DNA of 29,802 bases, from positions 1 to 29,802 of the forward strand of contig CAZXLA010000025.1 of the NCBI GenBank assembly GCA_964641895.1, given 5' to 3'. The translations under genes were made by a program, and so were the position numbers. Positions 7,806 to 15,696 of the stretch are shown in pieces. Under the pieces are notes generated by a model. That model had not been told where the DNA came from. It was given only the letters and a program-made list of their open reading frames with translations, and searched no databases. Source of the DNA: UBA2421 sp964641895. GTDB taxonomy: Bacteria; Planctomycetota; Phycisphaerae; Tepidisphaerales; Tepidisphaeraceae. The stretch's first letter is position 1. Each line of letters begins with the position of its first letter.

Positions 7806-8777
7806 TTAAGTTTGCGAAGCCCGCTGCAAGCGCAGTTGGATGATCGACATCGCCGCCACCAGCACCACGAGTGCCCATCCGATGGCGGAGGCGTAGCCGA
7901 GATTTCCCTGCTCGAAACCGTTGGAGAACAGATACATCACGATGGTAAGCGCCCGGTTATTCGGCCCCGCCCCGCCGAAGAGGACGTAGGGCAGTTCGAA
8001 AAGCTGCAGCGCGCCGATCATGCCGACCAAGATGAGAAACAGCAACACCGGCCGGATGCCCGGAAGGGTGACGTGGACAAACTGTTGCCACCGGCTGGCC
8101 CCGTCGACGTCGGCGGCTTCGTAAAGGTCTTTGTCGACCGCCTGCAGCGCCGCAAGGAAGTAGACCATGCCATAGCCGACGCTCAGGTAAAGCGCCGCGG
8201 TGAGAATGGCGGGCATGGTCCACGACGGATCGGTGAGGAAGCCGATCGGCTCCACGCCGGGACTCAGCCGTTCGAGCCAGCCTTGACCGGAAGAATTCGC
8301 CACGGCGGTCAAGGCTTCACGAATTTGCGATCGGGCCTGATTGATGCCGGTCCGCCCGCCGAGCAGGACATTAAAAATCACCGCGACGAATACCGACCCG
8401 ACGAGATGCGTTGAGAAGAATGCAAAACGAAACACGTTTCTAAACCGCACGCGCGGGTTATTGAGCACGATCGCCAGCAGCATCGAAGCCGGGATTTGAA
8501 TGAGCAGGAACGCGCCGGCGAACAGCAGCGTGTTCAGCACCGCCCACCAGAAGACTTGGTCGCGCAGCAAAAAGGTAAAGTTGCCCATGCCGATGAACTG
8601 CAGTTCGTCGGGGCCGGCGCTTTTGTGAACGCTCAAAAACAGGCTGCGCAGCAGCGGGTAGAGCATGAAGCCGACGAACAGCAACACGAACGGCGCGACG
8701 AACACGTACGGCGCTAGCCGGGCCTGCAATGCCCAGAGTGACGGTCTTCTTCGTGGTGTGTCCGCAGCCGCTGGCAT
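7806..8777 (-). CDS. Carbohydrate ABC transporter permease, MalF type
   Basis: A 323-residue inner-membrane permease. The N-terminus RLAPYVFVAPFVLLFVGFML is the classic first segment of MalF/UgpA-like sugar permeases. The EAA loop YEAADVDGASRWQQFVHVTL, then PGIRP, lies around residue 225. Residues 146-185 form a soluble insertion between membrane segments. It pairs with the MalG-type gene just downstream to form the usual heterodimer. Neither a solute-binding protein nor an ATPase is adjacent; the upstream neighbour is the unrelated HDOD-GGDEF gene 127 bp away. A shared ATPase encoded elsewhere is plausible, as in many bacteria with one MsmK/UgpC-type ATPase. Confidence 0.9.
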   Translation of the reverse strand: MPAAADTPRRRPSLWALQARLAPYVFVAPFVLLFVGFMLYPLLRSLFLSVHKSAGPDELQFIGMGNFTFLLRDQVFWWAVLNTLLFAGAFLLIQIPASMLLAIVLNNPRVRFRNVFRFAFFSTHLVGSVFVAVIFNVLLGGRTGINQARSQIREALTAVANSSGQGWLERLSPGVEPIGFLTDPSWTMPAILTAALYLSVGYGMVYFLAALQAVDKDLYEAADVDGASRWQQFVHVTLPGIRPVLLFLILVGMIGALQLFELPYVLFGGAGPNNRALTIVMYLFSNGFEQGNLGYASAIGWALVVLVAAMSIIQLRLQRASQT

Positions 8778-8904
8778 CGTTCGCGCCAGCTTACGGGTGA
8801 TTCGCCTGACGTGGAAGTAATCCTATGCGTGAAAGGAGGACAAAGCGGCAGTTCAAGCAGCACACGGGCACCCCGCCGACGTTGTACCGCCGCAGCCGTG
8901 AAAG

Positions 8905-10521
8905 CTAGGCGGCGGCGCGGGAAATGTCCTGTACGATACAGCGGTTCTTGCCCGCTTTCTTCGCTTTGTACATGAGCTGGTCGGCCTGCTTTAGATGCGC
9001 CTCAAAGTCTGCATCCGGTCCGGGCACACCCAGCCATTGAATGCCGCAACTGAAGCTGACAGGAAACGTCTTGTCACCGATCTTACACACTTGCTGCTGC
9101 AGCACGTTCTGAAGATCGTTGGTGATGGCTTCCTGTTGAGCGCCGCCTTCAGAAACCAGAAGAAACACGAATTCATCCCCACCGAAGCGCGCGGCAATGC
9201 CTCGTTTGCCGACCGTGTCCTTCAGCGCCTTGGCCAGCGCGCGAAGCGCTGCGTCGCCGGCATCGTGGCCGTGGTGGTCGTTGACACGTTTGAAGTCGTC
9301 GACGTCGGCGAAGCCCACGCCAACGGTCGATCGAATCTCGCTCGACAGCTTGAAAATCTGTGTGGCGCGTTCCAGAAATGCCCGGCGGTTGATCAGCCCC
9401 GTCAGTGAATCGATATCCGCCGAAGCGGCTTTGCCTTCCAGTTCGGTGATGCGCGTCTCCAGGCGCGACACCATCTGAACCGATTCGCCAATGGCATTGG
9501 TGAGTGTGCGGGCAACGCCGTCACATACTTCCTGTAAAAAGCTGCGAAATCGCAGGTTGTCGGCCGGCGTGCGGCCGCCGAGCATGCCAAGGAGTTGATT
9601 GAATTCTTTGAGCAACGAAACCGTTAATTGCTTGACCGCAACGGGCGTGATGCCGGGCCGTTCCTCCAGCAGCCGCCGGGCGAAGCGTTCTCCCAGGCCC
9701 GGTGTTTCGCCGCTGGCAATGTGCGGAACCGTCGCGGCCAGGCGCAGGCCCGATGCGAGTTTTTCATAACCGGGCGGAAGGGTCGGCCCGTCGATATCGT
9801 GATGCCCGGCAGCGGCGGCGGCGAAGAGTTCCGGCAGCTTGAGGCGATGGGCGATCACCTGCGCAACGGTGCCATGCGTCATACCGTAAAGATCGCGCTC
9901 GCGAGTGGCGGCGGCAACGGGATCATGATCGATGACAATTGATAGTTCAGTGGCCGACGACGGATCGCAGGCCAGGATCACGGGCAGGCCGATGTCCTGC
10001 AGCAGCCCGCAGAGAAACGCCGGCTCAGCAAGCTCGCGGTCTTCCTGAGCCGCGAAGTGACGGGCGACGACCGCCTTCAGCAGCGAGTTCTTCCACAGCG
10101 ATTCGCGCTGGCTGGGGGGAATGTCGGCCCGGTTAAACAGGCCGGCGAGCGAAACACCAAACAGCAGCGGCATCAGATTGTTCACACCAATCAGCCGCAC
10201 CGCATCAGACACCTTGACCACGGGCTTGTTCTGCCCCGCCCAGGCGCTGTTGGCCAGGCTCACTACGCGCGTGGCCAGTGAGGGATCGGCGATCAGCGCG
10301 TCGCCGAACTGCTGCAGAGTGGAACTGCGGCTGCGGTGCAGTTCAAGAATGCGCATCGGCACACGGGCGGTTGAAGGGAGCACATCCAGCGACTCGACGA
10401 GCTTTTTCAACTGCTCGAAGCGGTGCTGAGCGGCTCGGGTTCGGAATTCAGGGTTGGCTGGCCACATGTTTTCGCCGAGACCGATGCCCGCGAAGCGAAC
10501 AATCGTATCCCGGTGATACAT
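8905..10521 (-). CDS. HDOD-GGDEF protein, probable diguanylate cyclase
   Basis: A 538-residue cytoplasmic signalling protein. Residues about 40-260 form an HDOD domain (FGDALIADPSLATRVVSLAN; FLCGLLQDIGLPVI). A helical linker leads to a GGDEF domain from about residue 365 (DSLTGLINRRAFLERA) to the end, with FGGDEF intact at 446-451, so cyclic-di-GMP synthesis is plausible. The RxxD inhibitory site expected just before GGDEF is absent (the segment reads VGKRGIAARF), which suggests no classical product inhibition. No transmembrane segment or receiver domain is visible. The start is uncertain: MWPANPEF, 18 residues in, is an alternative. It is divergent from the gene at 10660. Confidence 0.9.
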   Translation of the reverse strand: MYHRDTIVRFAGIGLGENMWPANPEFRTRAAQHRFEQLKKLVESLDVLPSTARVPMRILELHRSRSSTLQQFGDALIADPSLATRVVSLANSAWAGQNKPVVKVSDAVRLIGVNNLMPLLFGVSLAGLFNRADIPPSQRESLWKNSLLKAVVARHFAAQEDRELAEPAFLCGLLQDIGLPVILACDPSSATELSIVIDHDPVAAATRERDLYGMTHGTVAQVIAHRLKLPELFAAAAAGHHDIDGPTLPPGYEKLASGLRLAATVPHIASGETPGLGERFARRLLEERPGITPVAVKQLTVSLLKEFNQLLGMLGGRTPADNLRFRSFLQEVCDGVARTLTNAIGESVQMVSRLETRITELEGKAASADIDSLTGLINRRAFLERATQIFKLSSEIRSTVGVGFADVDDFKRVNDHHGHDAGDAALRALAKALKDTVGKRGIAARFGGDEFVFLLVSEGGAQQEAITNDLQNVLQQQVCKIGDKTFPVSFSCGIQWLGVPGPDADFEAHLKQADQLMYKAKKAGKNRCIVQDISRAAA

Positions 10522-10551
10522 CGGTACGATTCACTCCAGGTGCGCGAGATG

Positions 10552-10564
10552 TGACAGATTGTCA
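10552..10564. promoter_or_regulatory. Operator-like palindrome between divergent genes
   Basis: TGACA-gat-TGTCA is a perfect 5+5 palindrome in the 138-bp gap between the HDOD-GGDEF gene and the divergent gene at 10660. Its position 31 bp upstream of the GGDEF start suggests a regulator-binding site. No regulator gene is adjacent. Confidence 0.35.
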
Positions 10565-10659
10565 TCTACCCCGTTGGGGATGGCGCGAGTTATCGGCCTT
10601 TGCCGGCGGCGACGGCTTTATCTGGCGGCTCTTTGCGACCACAATAGATCGGCACGACC

Positions 10660-11475
10660 ATGCTGCGTTACCTCAAAAGAGCGTTCTTCGCGACCGCCCG
10701 CCTGCCACTGGTGGGCCGGGCGCCTTTTAACGTGCTTTTCGTCGCGCTGATTTTCGCCGCAGGGTTCAACCGCGAATGGCGCTCGATCTGGCTTTTCGGT
10801 GCGTGGATTGAGCTGGCTTACCTATGGGTGTTGGCGACCAACAAGCGCTTTCAGAACGCCGTCGACGCCGAGGCGCTGGCGCAGGAACAGACGGACCCTC
10901 AAGCCCAGCGCCGCCGACTGGTGAAGCAACTTGCTCCCGAGGCGATGAGGCGGTTGGACCAACTGCAATCACAATGCAACCAGGCGATCGACACGGCCCG
11001 GCGCAGCGGCACCGAAGACTATGCATTGCAATCGCAGCGCGACGGATTGGATCGCCTTTCCTGGTTCTATTTAAAGTTACTGCTGGCGCGGCAGATGCTG
11101 ACCACGCAGGAGCCGAACGCCGCCGCAGCAGAAATGCGCCGGCAGATGAGTCAGCTTGAAAAAGACGTCGCCTCAACCACCGGCAGCCCGAGCGTTCGCG
11201 AGAGCAAGGCCGAAACGCTGCGCATTCTGCGCCGCAGGTTCGAACTGCTACAGCGCCGCGGGGAGGCGTTGGAGCAGATCGATGCCGACCTCGCCCGCAT
11301 CGAAGCGGAGGCGGCGCTGGCGGTGGACAACGCCTCGCTCGGCCCGCAATCCGAGCATTTCGGTGGAACCATCACCCTCGCCACAGCAATGCTGGAAACT
11401 GATTTGTTCGGCGCATCGCAACTCACGGTCGACGCGCTGGACCAGCGGTATCAGGCGACCCTGGAAAAGAATTAG
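10660..11475 (+). CDS. Membrane-anchored coiled-coil protein of unknown function
   Basis: I do not recognise this 271-residue protein. Two hydrophobic segments sit near the N-terminus (APFNVLFVALIFAAGF and SIWLFGAWIELAYLWVLA, about residues 21-60) and would form a hairpin anchor. The remainder is helical, charged and rich in Q, R and E, consistent with cytoplasmic coiled coils; alanine and leucine dominate. An 80-bp gap separates it from the isomerase, which has its own promoter-like element, so the two are probably not one transcript. TAGATC ends nine bases before the ATG and may be a -10. Function cannot be inferred. Confidence 0.75.
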   Translation: MLRYLKRAFFATARLPLVGRAPFNVLFVALIFAAGFNREWRSIWLFGAWIELAYLWVLATNKRFQNAVDAEALAQEQTDPQAQRRRLVKQLAPEAMRRLDQLQSQCNQAIDTARRSGTEDYALQSQRDGLDRLSWFYLKLLLARQMLTTQEPNAAAAEMRRQMSQLEKDVASTTGSPSVRESKAETLRILRRRFELLQRRGEALEQIDADLARIEAEAALAVDNASLGPQSEHFGGTITLATAMLETDLFGASQLTVDALDQRYQATLEKN

Positions 11476-11515
11476 GCCCGGGCCCAGAGCACATTCCGGG
11501 TCGGCCGCGGGCCGG

Positions 11516-11543
11516 GTTACAGATTTGTGTGGATGATTATACT
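11516..11543 (+). promoter_or_regulatory. Promoter for the sugar isomerase, probably leaderless
   Basis: GTTACA (11516-11521) and TATACT (11538-11543) are separated by 16 bases. The -10 ends nine bases before the ATG at 11553, so transcription would begin within about four bases of the start codon. This also argues against the upstream in-frame ATG at 11529, which precedes the -10. Confidence 0.5.
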
Positions 11544-11552
11544 CTGACCATC

Positions 11553-12311
11553 ATGAGCACTTCAATCGCCTGCCAGCTTTACACGCTTCGAGATTTCCTA
11601 AAGACCCCCGCCGACATCGCCGCGACACTGAAGCGCGTCAAAAAGATCGGCTACGACGCGGTGCAACTTTCGGCGCTCGGGCCGATCGATCCCAACGAAC
11701 TGGCCGGTATGCTGAAAAGCGAAGGGCTCGTCTGCTGCGCTACGCACCTATCGCTGGAGAAACTGCGCGACGAGCCGCAACAGATCATCGACGAACACAA
11801 AGCCTGGGGCTGCGAATACACCGCCATCGGCTACTTCAAGGTCGCCAGCTTTGACGCATGGAAGCAGTTTGCAATCGATTACAGCGATATCGTCGCCAAA
11901 TACAAATCATCCGGCCTGAAGATCGGTTATCACAATCACAACCACGAGCTGGCAAAGTTCGACGGCAAGACCGCGATGCAGATCATGCTCGACCACTTCA
12001 GCTCGGACGTGTGGATGGAAATTGACACCTATTGGATCCAGGCCGGCGGCGGCGACCCGATTGAGTGGATTGGCAAGTGCAAAGGCCGCATTCCCTGCGT
12101 GCATTTCAAAGATATGGCCGTCACCAACGATCGCGTGCAGCTTATGGCGGAGATTGGCGAAGGCAACCTGAACTGGCGCGGCATCATCAACGCGTGCAAG
12201 TCGGCGGGCGTGAAGTGGTACATCATCGAGCAAGACGACTGCAACGGCCGCGATCCGTTTGAAAGCATTGCGATTAGTTTGAGGAATGTTCGCGCGATGG
12301 GCCTACAGTAG
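11553..12311 (+). CDS. Sugar phosphate isomerase/epimerase (xylose isomerase-like TIM barrel)
   Basis: A 252-residue member of the IolE/xylose-isomerase-like family. Metal-binding and barrel-strand motifs are visible: IGYHNHNHELAKF (His and Glu), WMEIDTYWIQAGG (Glu, Asp), IPCVHFKDM (His, Lys) and YIIEQDDCNGRD (Glu) near the end. The N-terminus SIACQLYTLRDFLK is typical. I chose MSTSIACQL at 11553 over a start eight codons earlier because of the -10 hexamer between them. The family acts on sugars and inositol derivatives; the substrate here is not determinable. It converges on the zinc-ribbon gene, with a hairpin in between. Confidence 0.9.
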   Translation: MSTSIACQLYTLRDFLKTPADIAATLKRVKKIGYDAVQLSALGPIDPNELAGMLKSEGLVCCATHLSLEKLRDEPQQIIDEHKAWGCEYTAIGYFKVASFDAWKQFAIDYSDIVAKYKSSGLKIGYHNHNHELAKFDGKTAMQIMLDHFSSDVWMEIDTYWIQAGGGDPIEWIGKCKGRIPCVHFKDMAVTNDRVQLMAEIGEGNLNWRGIINACKSAGVKWYIIEQDDCNGRDPFESIAISLRNVRAMGLQ

Positions 12312-12314
12312 GCT

Positions 12315-12431
12315 CAACGTCCAACGCTCAACGTTCAACTTTCAAAGACAATAAGACGACCGACGCTCGATTGCGATTGCAGTCGGGCGTCGAATGGGTT
12401 TTTGTATTTGAAAGTTGAACGTTGGACGTTG
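12315..12431. repeat. Long inverted repeat built of 7-bp units between convergent genes
   Basis: The left arm (12315-12346) reads in heptamers CAACGTC-CAACGCT-CAACGTT-CAACTTT-CAAA. The right arm (12407-12431) is its reverse complement except that one heptamer is missing. The arms enclose a smaller hairpin with a T-run. The repeat lies between the isomerase and the zinc-ribbon gene, which face each other, so it may serve as a bidirectional terminator. Confidence 0.75.
12361..12404 (+). terminator. Rho-independent terminator of the isomerase gene
   Basis: CGACGCTCGA (12361-12370) pairs with TCGGGCGTCG (12383-12392), ten base pairs with one G-U, around a 12-base loop. AATGGGTTTTTG follows. It begins 49 bases after the isomerase stop. 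Confidence 0.6.
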
Positions 12432-12432
12432 T

Positions 12433-12624
12433 TCACTTCTTCGCCGCAACGCCCGCCTTGGTATCGCCCGCGCCAACCCCAGCGCCTACCAGTGGGTTTT
12501 TCGACTCCGGCACCCTGAACAGCGTCTGGCAGTGCTGGCACTTCACCAGCTTCCCGCGCACTTCGTCAGGGACAGCCAGAATCTTACGGCAGCGGAGGTT
12601 GGGACAAATGAGCTGACAAGGCAT
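12433..12624 (-). CDS. Small zinc-ribbon protein
   Basis: A 63-residue protein. The first 40 residues carry two cysteine pairs, CPNLRC and CQHC, in the order MPCQLICPNLRCRKILAV ... KLVKCQHCQTLFRVPE, which is the MJ0042-like zinc ribbon pattern. The tail is glycine/alanine-rich and ends in lysines. GGAG lies about ten bases before the ATG. It follows the TIGR03790-family gene on the same strand with 62 bp between them and may be cotranscribed. Such domains often sit at the N-terminus of larger membrane proteins in this kind of genome; here it stands alone. Zinc binding is inferred; the partner is unknown. Confidence 0.75.
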   Translation of the reverse strand: MPCQLICPNLRCRKILAVPDEVRGKLVKCQHCQTLFRVPESKNPLVGAGVGAGDTKAGVAAKK

Positions 12625-12686
12625 GACGGTGCGTCTCCGTCTTTTTTATCGGCGTTGCGGGCGGCTGCCTTGAATGAACAATCGGT

Positions 12687-14291
12687 TTATGGGTCCGATA
12701 ACGCTTTTAAAAGCTCCTTGGGAAGCGCCTCGGGTTTAAGCGCCGGGCCGGCGCGAAAGGGGTTATAAAGCGGATCGCCGATGACGGTGATCTTCCAGCT
12801 TGTCATCGGCGCGGTTCGCCAATACACCTCGGCCATCGTGAGCTTGCCGGTGAGCAACAGCGGCACATACGAGTCGGCATCGGGGAATGCGGTGAGGTAG
12901 GGCTCGCTGACGGCGCCGAGCGTGCTTACCACGCCGTTGTTCAACATTTCAGAAGTCCACAGTCCCCCGCCGAGATTGCGAATGGCGACTCCGGTGTAAC
13001 TGGCCACGTGAAACCCCACCGCCCCACGGACGAATTTGCCGGGCAGGTGCACTTTATCGGCGTCGTACCAGCCGCAATAAACGGCGATGCCTTCCAGCGA
13101 GTCATCCGGGATAAGTTTATCGCTGTCATCAAACGTCACCGGCAGCGAGCAATTGCCACGCGCTAAAATGTCGCGCAGGTTTCGCAGTGTTTCGTCATAG
13201 CGGCCGTAGCCGTCGATGGAGCCATCGGGTTTCTTCATCGCGATATTGCGCGAATCGATCACAATCTTGCCATCCAGCCCGGCGGTTTCCACGGCAATGC
13301 CGTCATCGATCACTTTTTTCACAACCTTGACGCCCGGCCCATCGAGGCGCATTACCATCAATGTCGGTGGGGCGCCGGTATTCGGCGGGGCGTCGAACCG
13401 CAGCGGGTTGCCCTGCCAGCGCGGCCGGCGGTAGATGTTCCAGCGTAAACACGCCAGTTCGCTATCGACCGCGGCATCGGTTTGATCGTTTGATAAGTAG
13501 TCAAGCTGCGACTCCAACACCTGCATGTAGATCAGGCTGCCCAGACGCCGGGCGTCGGCGCGCAGCAGCCGTCGCGAAACTGGATCGTAAACGCGCACGG
13601 CACCGCGCCGCATGGTCTCGGTGATATCACTTTTCTGTGTGGCCGGAATGTCGGCGGCCGGCGGCTCAGAAATGTTGAGCGATTCGCGGCCTGCGCCGAG
13701 CACGCCCTGCCACGCCTGTTCCAGTTCCTTGCGCCGGGCCGGGTCCGCCACTCGCCCCATCGCCCCGGCCGAAGCCAGCGCCGCCTGACGCACGCGCGAA
13801 ACACTATCGGCCTCCGTGGGCAACGCCGAATAATGGGGATCGACTTCCTTCGCCAGCCGCTCCGCCTCTTGCGCGAGTGCGGCCAGCTTCGGCTCGATCT
13901 GATTGCGATGCGCTGCCAGAAACTTCAGCTCCGCTTCGACGGCTGGAACTTTTAAACGCGGGGGAATGCGAAATGGCACGCCGTAGAAGGTGACGATGCA
14001 CTTTACATTCGCGGCATACGCAGCCGAAGAAAGCGCCAGCCGCAGCGGGTCGGCGATCAATCGTTCGTAATCATCGAGTGTGATTTCATCGCCGGTCGGC
14101 AGATCCAACTGAACGATCTGCTCGGGCGGCACACCGCGCTGCCTGGCATAATGGATGGCCAACGAAACGCCATCGGGCGCGTTGCGGTTGACGACCAGCA
14201 GCAGATTTTTGGCGGCAAGCTCCGCGCTCGCCGAAAGCGGCGCGGATACGAGAATAAATAGTGCGAACAGGATTCGTTGCAGCAACGTCAC
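12687..14291 (-). CDS. TIGR03790-family secreted protein
   Basis: A 534-residue protein with a signal peptide (LLQRILFALFILVSAPLSASA). The mature N-terminus KNLLLVVNRNAPDGVSLAIH and RQRGVPPEQIVQLDLPTGDE match the TIGR03790 family, which is common in planctomycetes and acidobacteria and has no established function. Other conserved-looking blocks are VKCIVTFYGVPFRIP, AVYCGWYDADKV, VGFHVASYTG and WKITVIGDPLYNPF. The C-terminal GDPLYNPF resembles a caspase/gingipain-like fold ending, but I cannot assign catalytic residues. The start is a GTG at 14291, placed directly before the signal peptide. It precedes the zinc-ribbon gene. Confidence 0.8.
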   Translation of the reverse strand: MTLLQRILFALFILVSAPLSASAELAAKNLLLVVNRNAPDGVSLAIHYARQRGVPPEQIVQLDLPTGDEITLDDYERLIADPLRLALSSAAYAANVKCIVTFYGVPFRIPPRLKVPAVEAELKFLAAHRNQIEPKLAALAQEAERLAKEVDPHYSALPTEADSVSRVRQAALASAGAMGRVADPARRKELEQAWQGVLGAGRESLNISEPPAADIPATQKSDITETMRRGAVRVYDPVSRRLLRADARRLGSLIYMQVLESQLDYLSNDQTDAAVDSELACLRWNIYRRPRWQGNPLRFDAPPNTGAPPTLMVMRLDGPGVKVVKKVIDDGIAVETAGLDGKIVIDSRNIAMKKPDGSIDGYGRYDETLRNLRDILARGNCSLPVTFDDSDKLIPDDSLEGIAVYCGWYDADKVHLPGKFVRGAVGFHVASYTGVAIRNLGGGLWTSEMLNNGVVSTLGAVSEPYLTAFPDADSYVPLLLTGKLTMAEVYWRTAPMTSWKITVIGDPLYNPFRAGPALKPEALPKELLKALSDP

Positions 14292-14348
14292 TATTCATTC
14301 CAATCGCCAACTCGATTGAAGTTGCAGGCATGTAGCACATCGGCGCGA

Positions 14349-14636
14349 CTATGCCGGCTTTTCTTCCTGCGGCGGCTGGTTCTTCAGGTGGGTTTCCAGC
14401 GCCTGCTCAACCATCGTGGTAAGCGACTTCAGCTCACGAATGCCGTCCATGTTCCCCCACATCAACACGCGGTCGATGTGCCAGTTACAGCGTTCGAACG
14501 TACACCCCTCCATATGATAGAGCGCTTCACGCAACACCAGCGTGCAGCCGGAAAAGGTGCAATTGATGAACGCCTGGCCAGAAATGTAGATGGTCGAGTT
14601 GGTGAACGTCTGGCCGTCGTGCTTGGTCATGAACAT
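14349..14636 (-). CDS. Small pentapeptide-like (right-handed beta helix) protein
   Basis: A 95-residue protein. The segment FTNSTIYISGQAFINCTFSG and then CTLVL, EGCTFERCNWHID shows periodic F/C residues every five positions, as in pentapeptide-like beta helices. The C-terminal 35 residues look helical. I chose the ATG at 14636 because AAGGAG lies nine bases upstream; the longer frame adds 21 residues of poor quality. It is too short for a classic gyrase-protecting pentapeptide protein. The function is unknown. It is 57 bp upstream of the TIGR03790-family gene on the same strand. Confidence 0.7.
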   Translation of the reverse strand: MFMTKHDGQTFTNSTIYISGQAFINCTFSGCTLVLREALYHMEGCTFERCNWHIDRVLMWGNMDGIRELKSLTTMVEQALETHLKNQPPQEEKPA

Positions 14637-14850
14637 GGGACAAATCTCCTTCGCGATTTTGCGGGGAGTGATCGTGGCACGGGGACGACGTGATGTCAAT
14701 CTTCGTGGTCACCGATCCTACTACCAGTTCGTCCCACCGATCCGAATCTTCGCTTAGGCTCAGAATCGGCTTGGAGCATGTGGGTGTAGTAAAAATCGAC
14801 GAGCTTGGACAAGCTTTCATCATCATGGGGTTCGATTACAGTGTCCCGAC

Positions 14851-15675
14851 ATGAAGTGGATTAAAATCCTGCTGATCGCCGTGCCCGTGATCATTTTAAT
14901 GGTTGCGGTCATACTCTTTTGGCGACTCGATTCCATCGTGCGCGCGAGCGTCGAATCGCAGGCGTCGCAGCAACTTGCCGTGCCGGCCAAGCTCGGTTCG
15001 GCCAGCGTGGGAATCTTCGGCGGGACGGTGAATTTAAGCGACTTTCAACTCGGGTCGCCCAAGGGTTTTGACGCCGCCGACATGTTCCAACTCGGTTCGG
15101 CCGAAGCCAAGGTCACGTACGGCCAACTGCGCCAAACGCCGATCCGTATCAACTCGATTGACATCAACAAACCCCGGCTGGTGCTGGAACAGAAGGCGAT
15201 GAAGTTCAATGTAAAGGCGCTGCTCGATCAGCTTCCACCGACGAAGGATGACTCCGAGACCGTGCGGCTGATTATCGATCAGCTTCGCATCAACGGCGGG
15301 TCGGTCCTGTTTCGTCCGGGCATTCCGGGGTTGCCGCCCCAGATCAATGTGGCCGTGCCGTCGGTTGAAATGAAAAATATTGGCACCGCCGACGGCGCCG
15401 CCAATGGTGCGGCGATCAAAGACGTGGTGATGACTATCATCACGCAACTGGCAAAATCGGCCGCGGAGTCGGATCAGATTCCACCGGAACTTCGCGACCT
15501 TCTCCGCGGCGACATTGCGGCGTTGATTGACGACAAAGCCAAAGCAGTGCAAACCGAACTGCAAAACGCCGCCGACAAAGTGCTGAAGGACCCCACCAAG
15601 CTCAACGAAGTGGGCAAAGATCTTGAAAAGGGCCTGAAAGATCTGATCCCGCAAAAGCCCAGGAAGAAAGATTGA
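14851..15675 (+). CDS. AsmA-like membrane-anchored protein
   Basis: A 274-residue protein with one N-terminal membrane segment (ILLIAVPVIILMVAVILFW) followed by a periplasmic-type region. The pattern VNLSDFQLGSPKGFDAADMF, RINSIDINKPRLVLEQK and LRINGGSVLFRP resembles the AsmA/DUF748 repeat grooves of bridge-like proteins, but this copy is very short. A lysine-rich helical tail ends in PQKPRKKD. AsmA-type proteins act in envelope lipid transport; applying that here is an inference. The next gene begins 21 bp downstream on the same strand and could be cotranscribed. TACAGT ends eight bases before the ATG and may be a -10. Confidence 0.7.
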   Translation: MKWIKILLIAVPVIILMVAVILFWRLDSIVRASVESQASQQLAVPAKLGSASVGIFGGTVNLSDFQLGSPKGFDAADMFQLGSAEAKVTYGQLRQTPIRINSIDINKPRLVLEQKAMKFNVKALLDQLPPTKDDSETVRLIIDQLRINGGSVLFRPGIPGLPPQINVAVPSVEMKNIGTADGAANGAAIKDVVMTIITQLAKSAAESDQIPPELRDLLRGDIAALIDDKAKAVQTELQNAADKVLKDPTKLNEVGKDLEKGLKDLIPQKPRKKD

Positions 15676-15696
15676 GGGGAAGTTTTCCCTTGCCCC

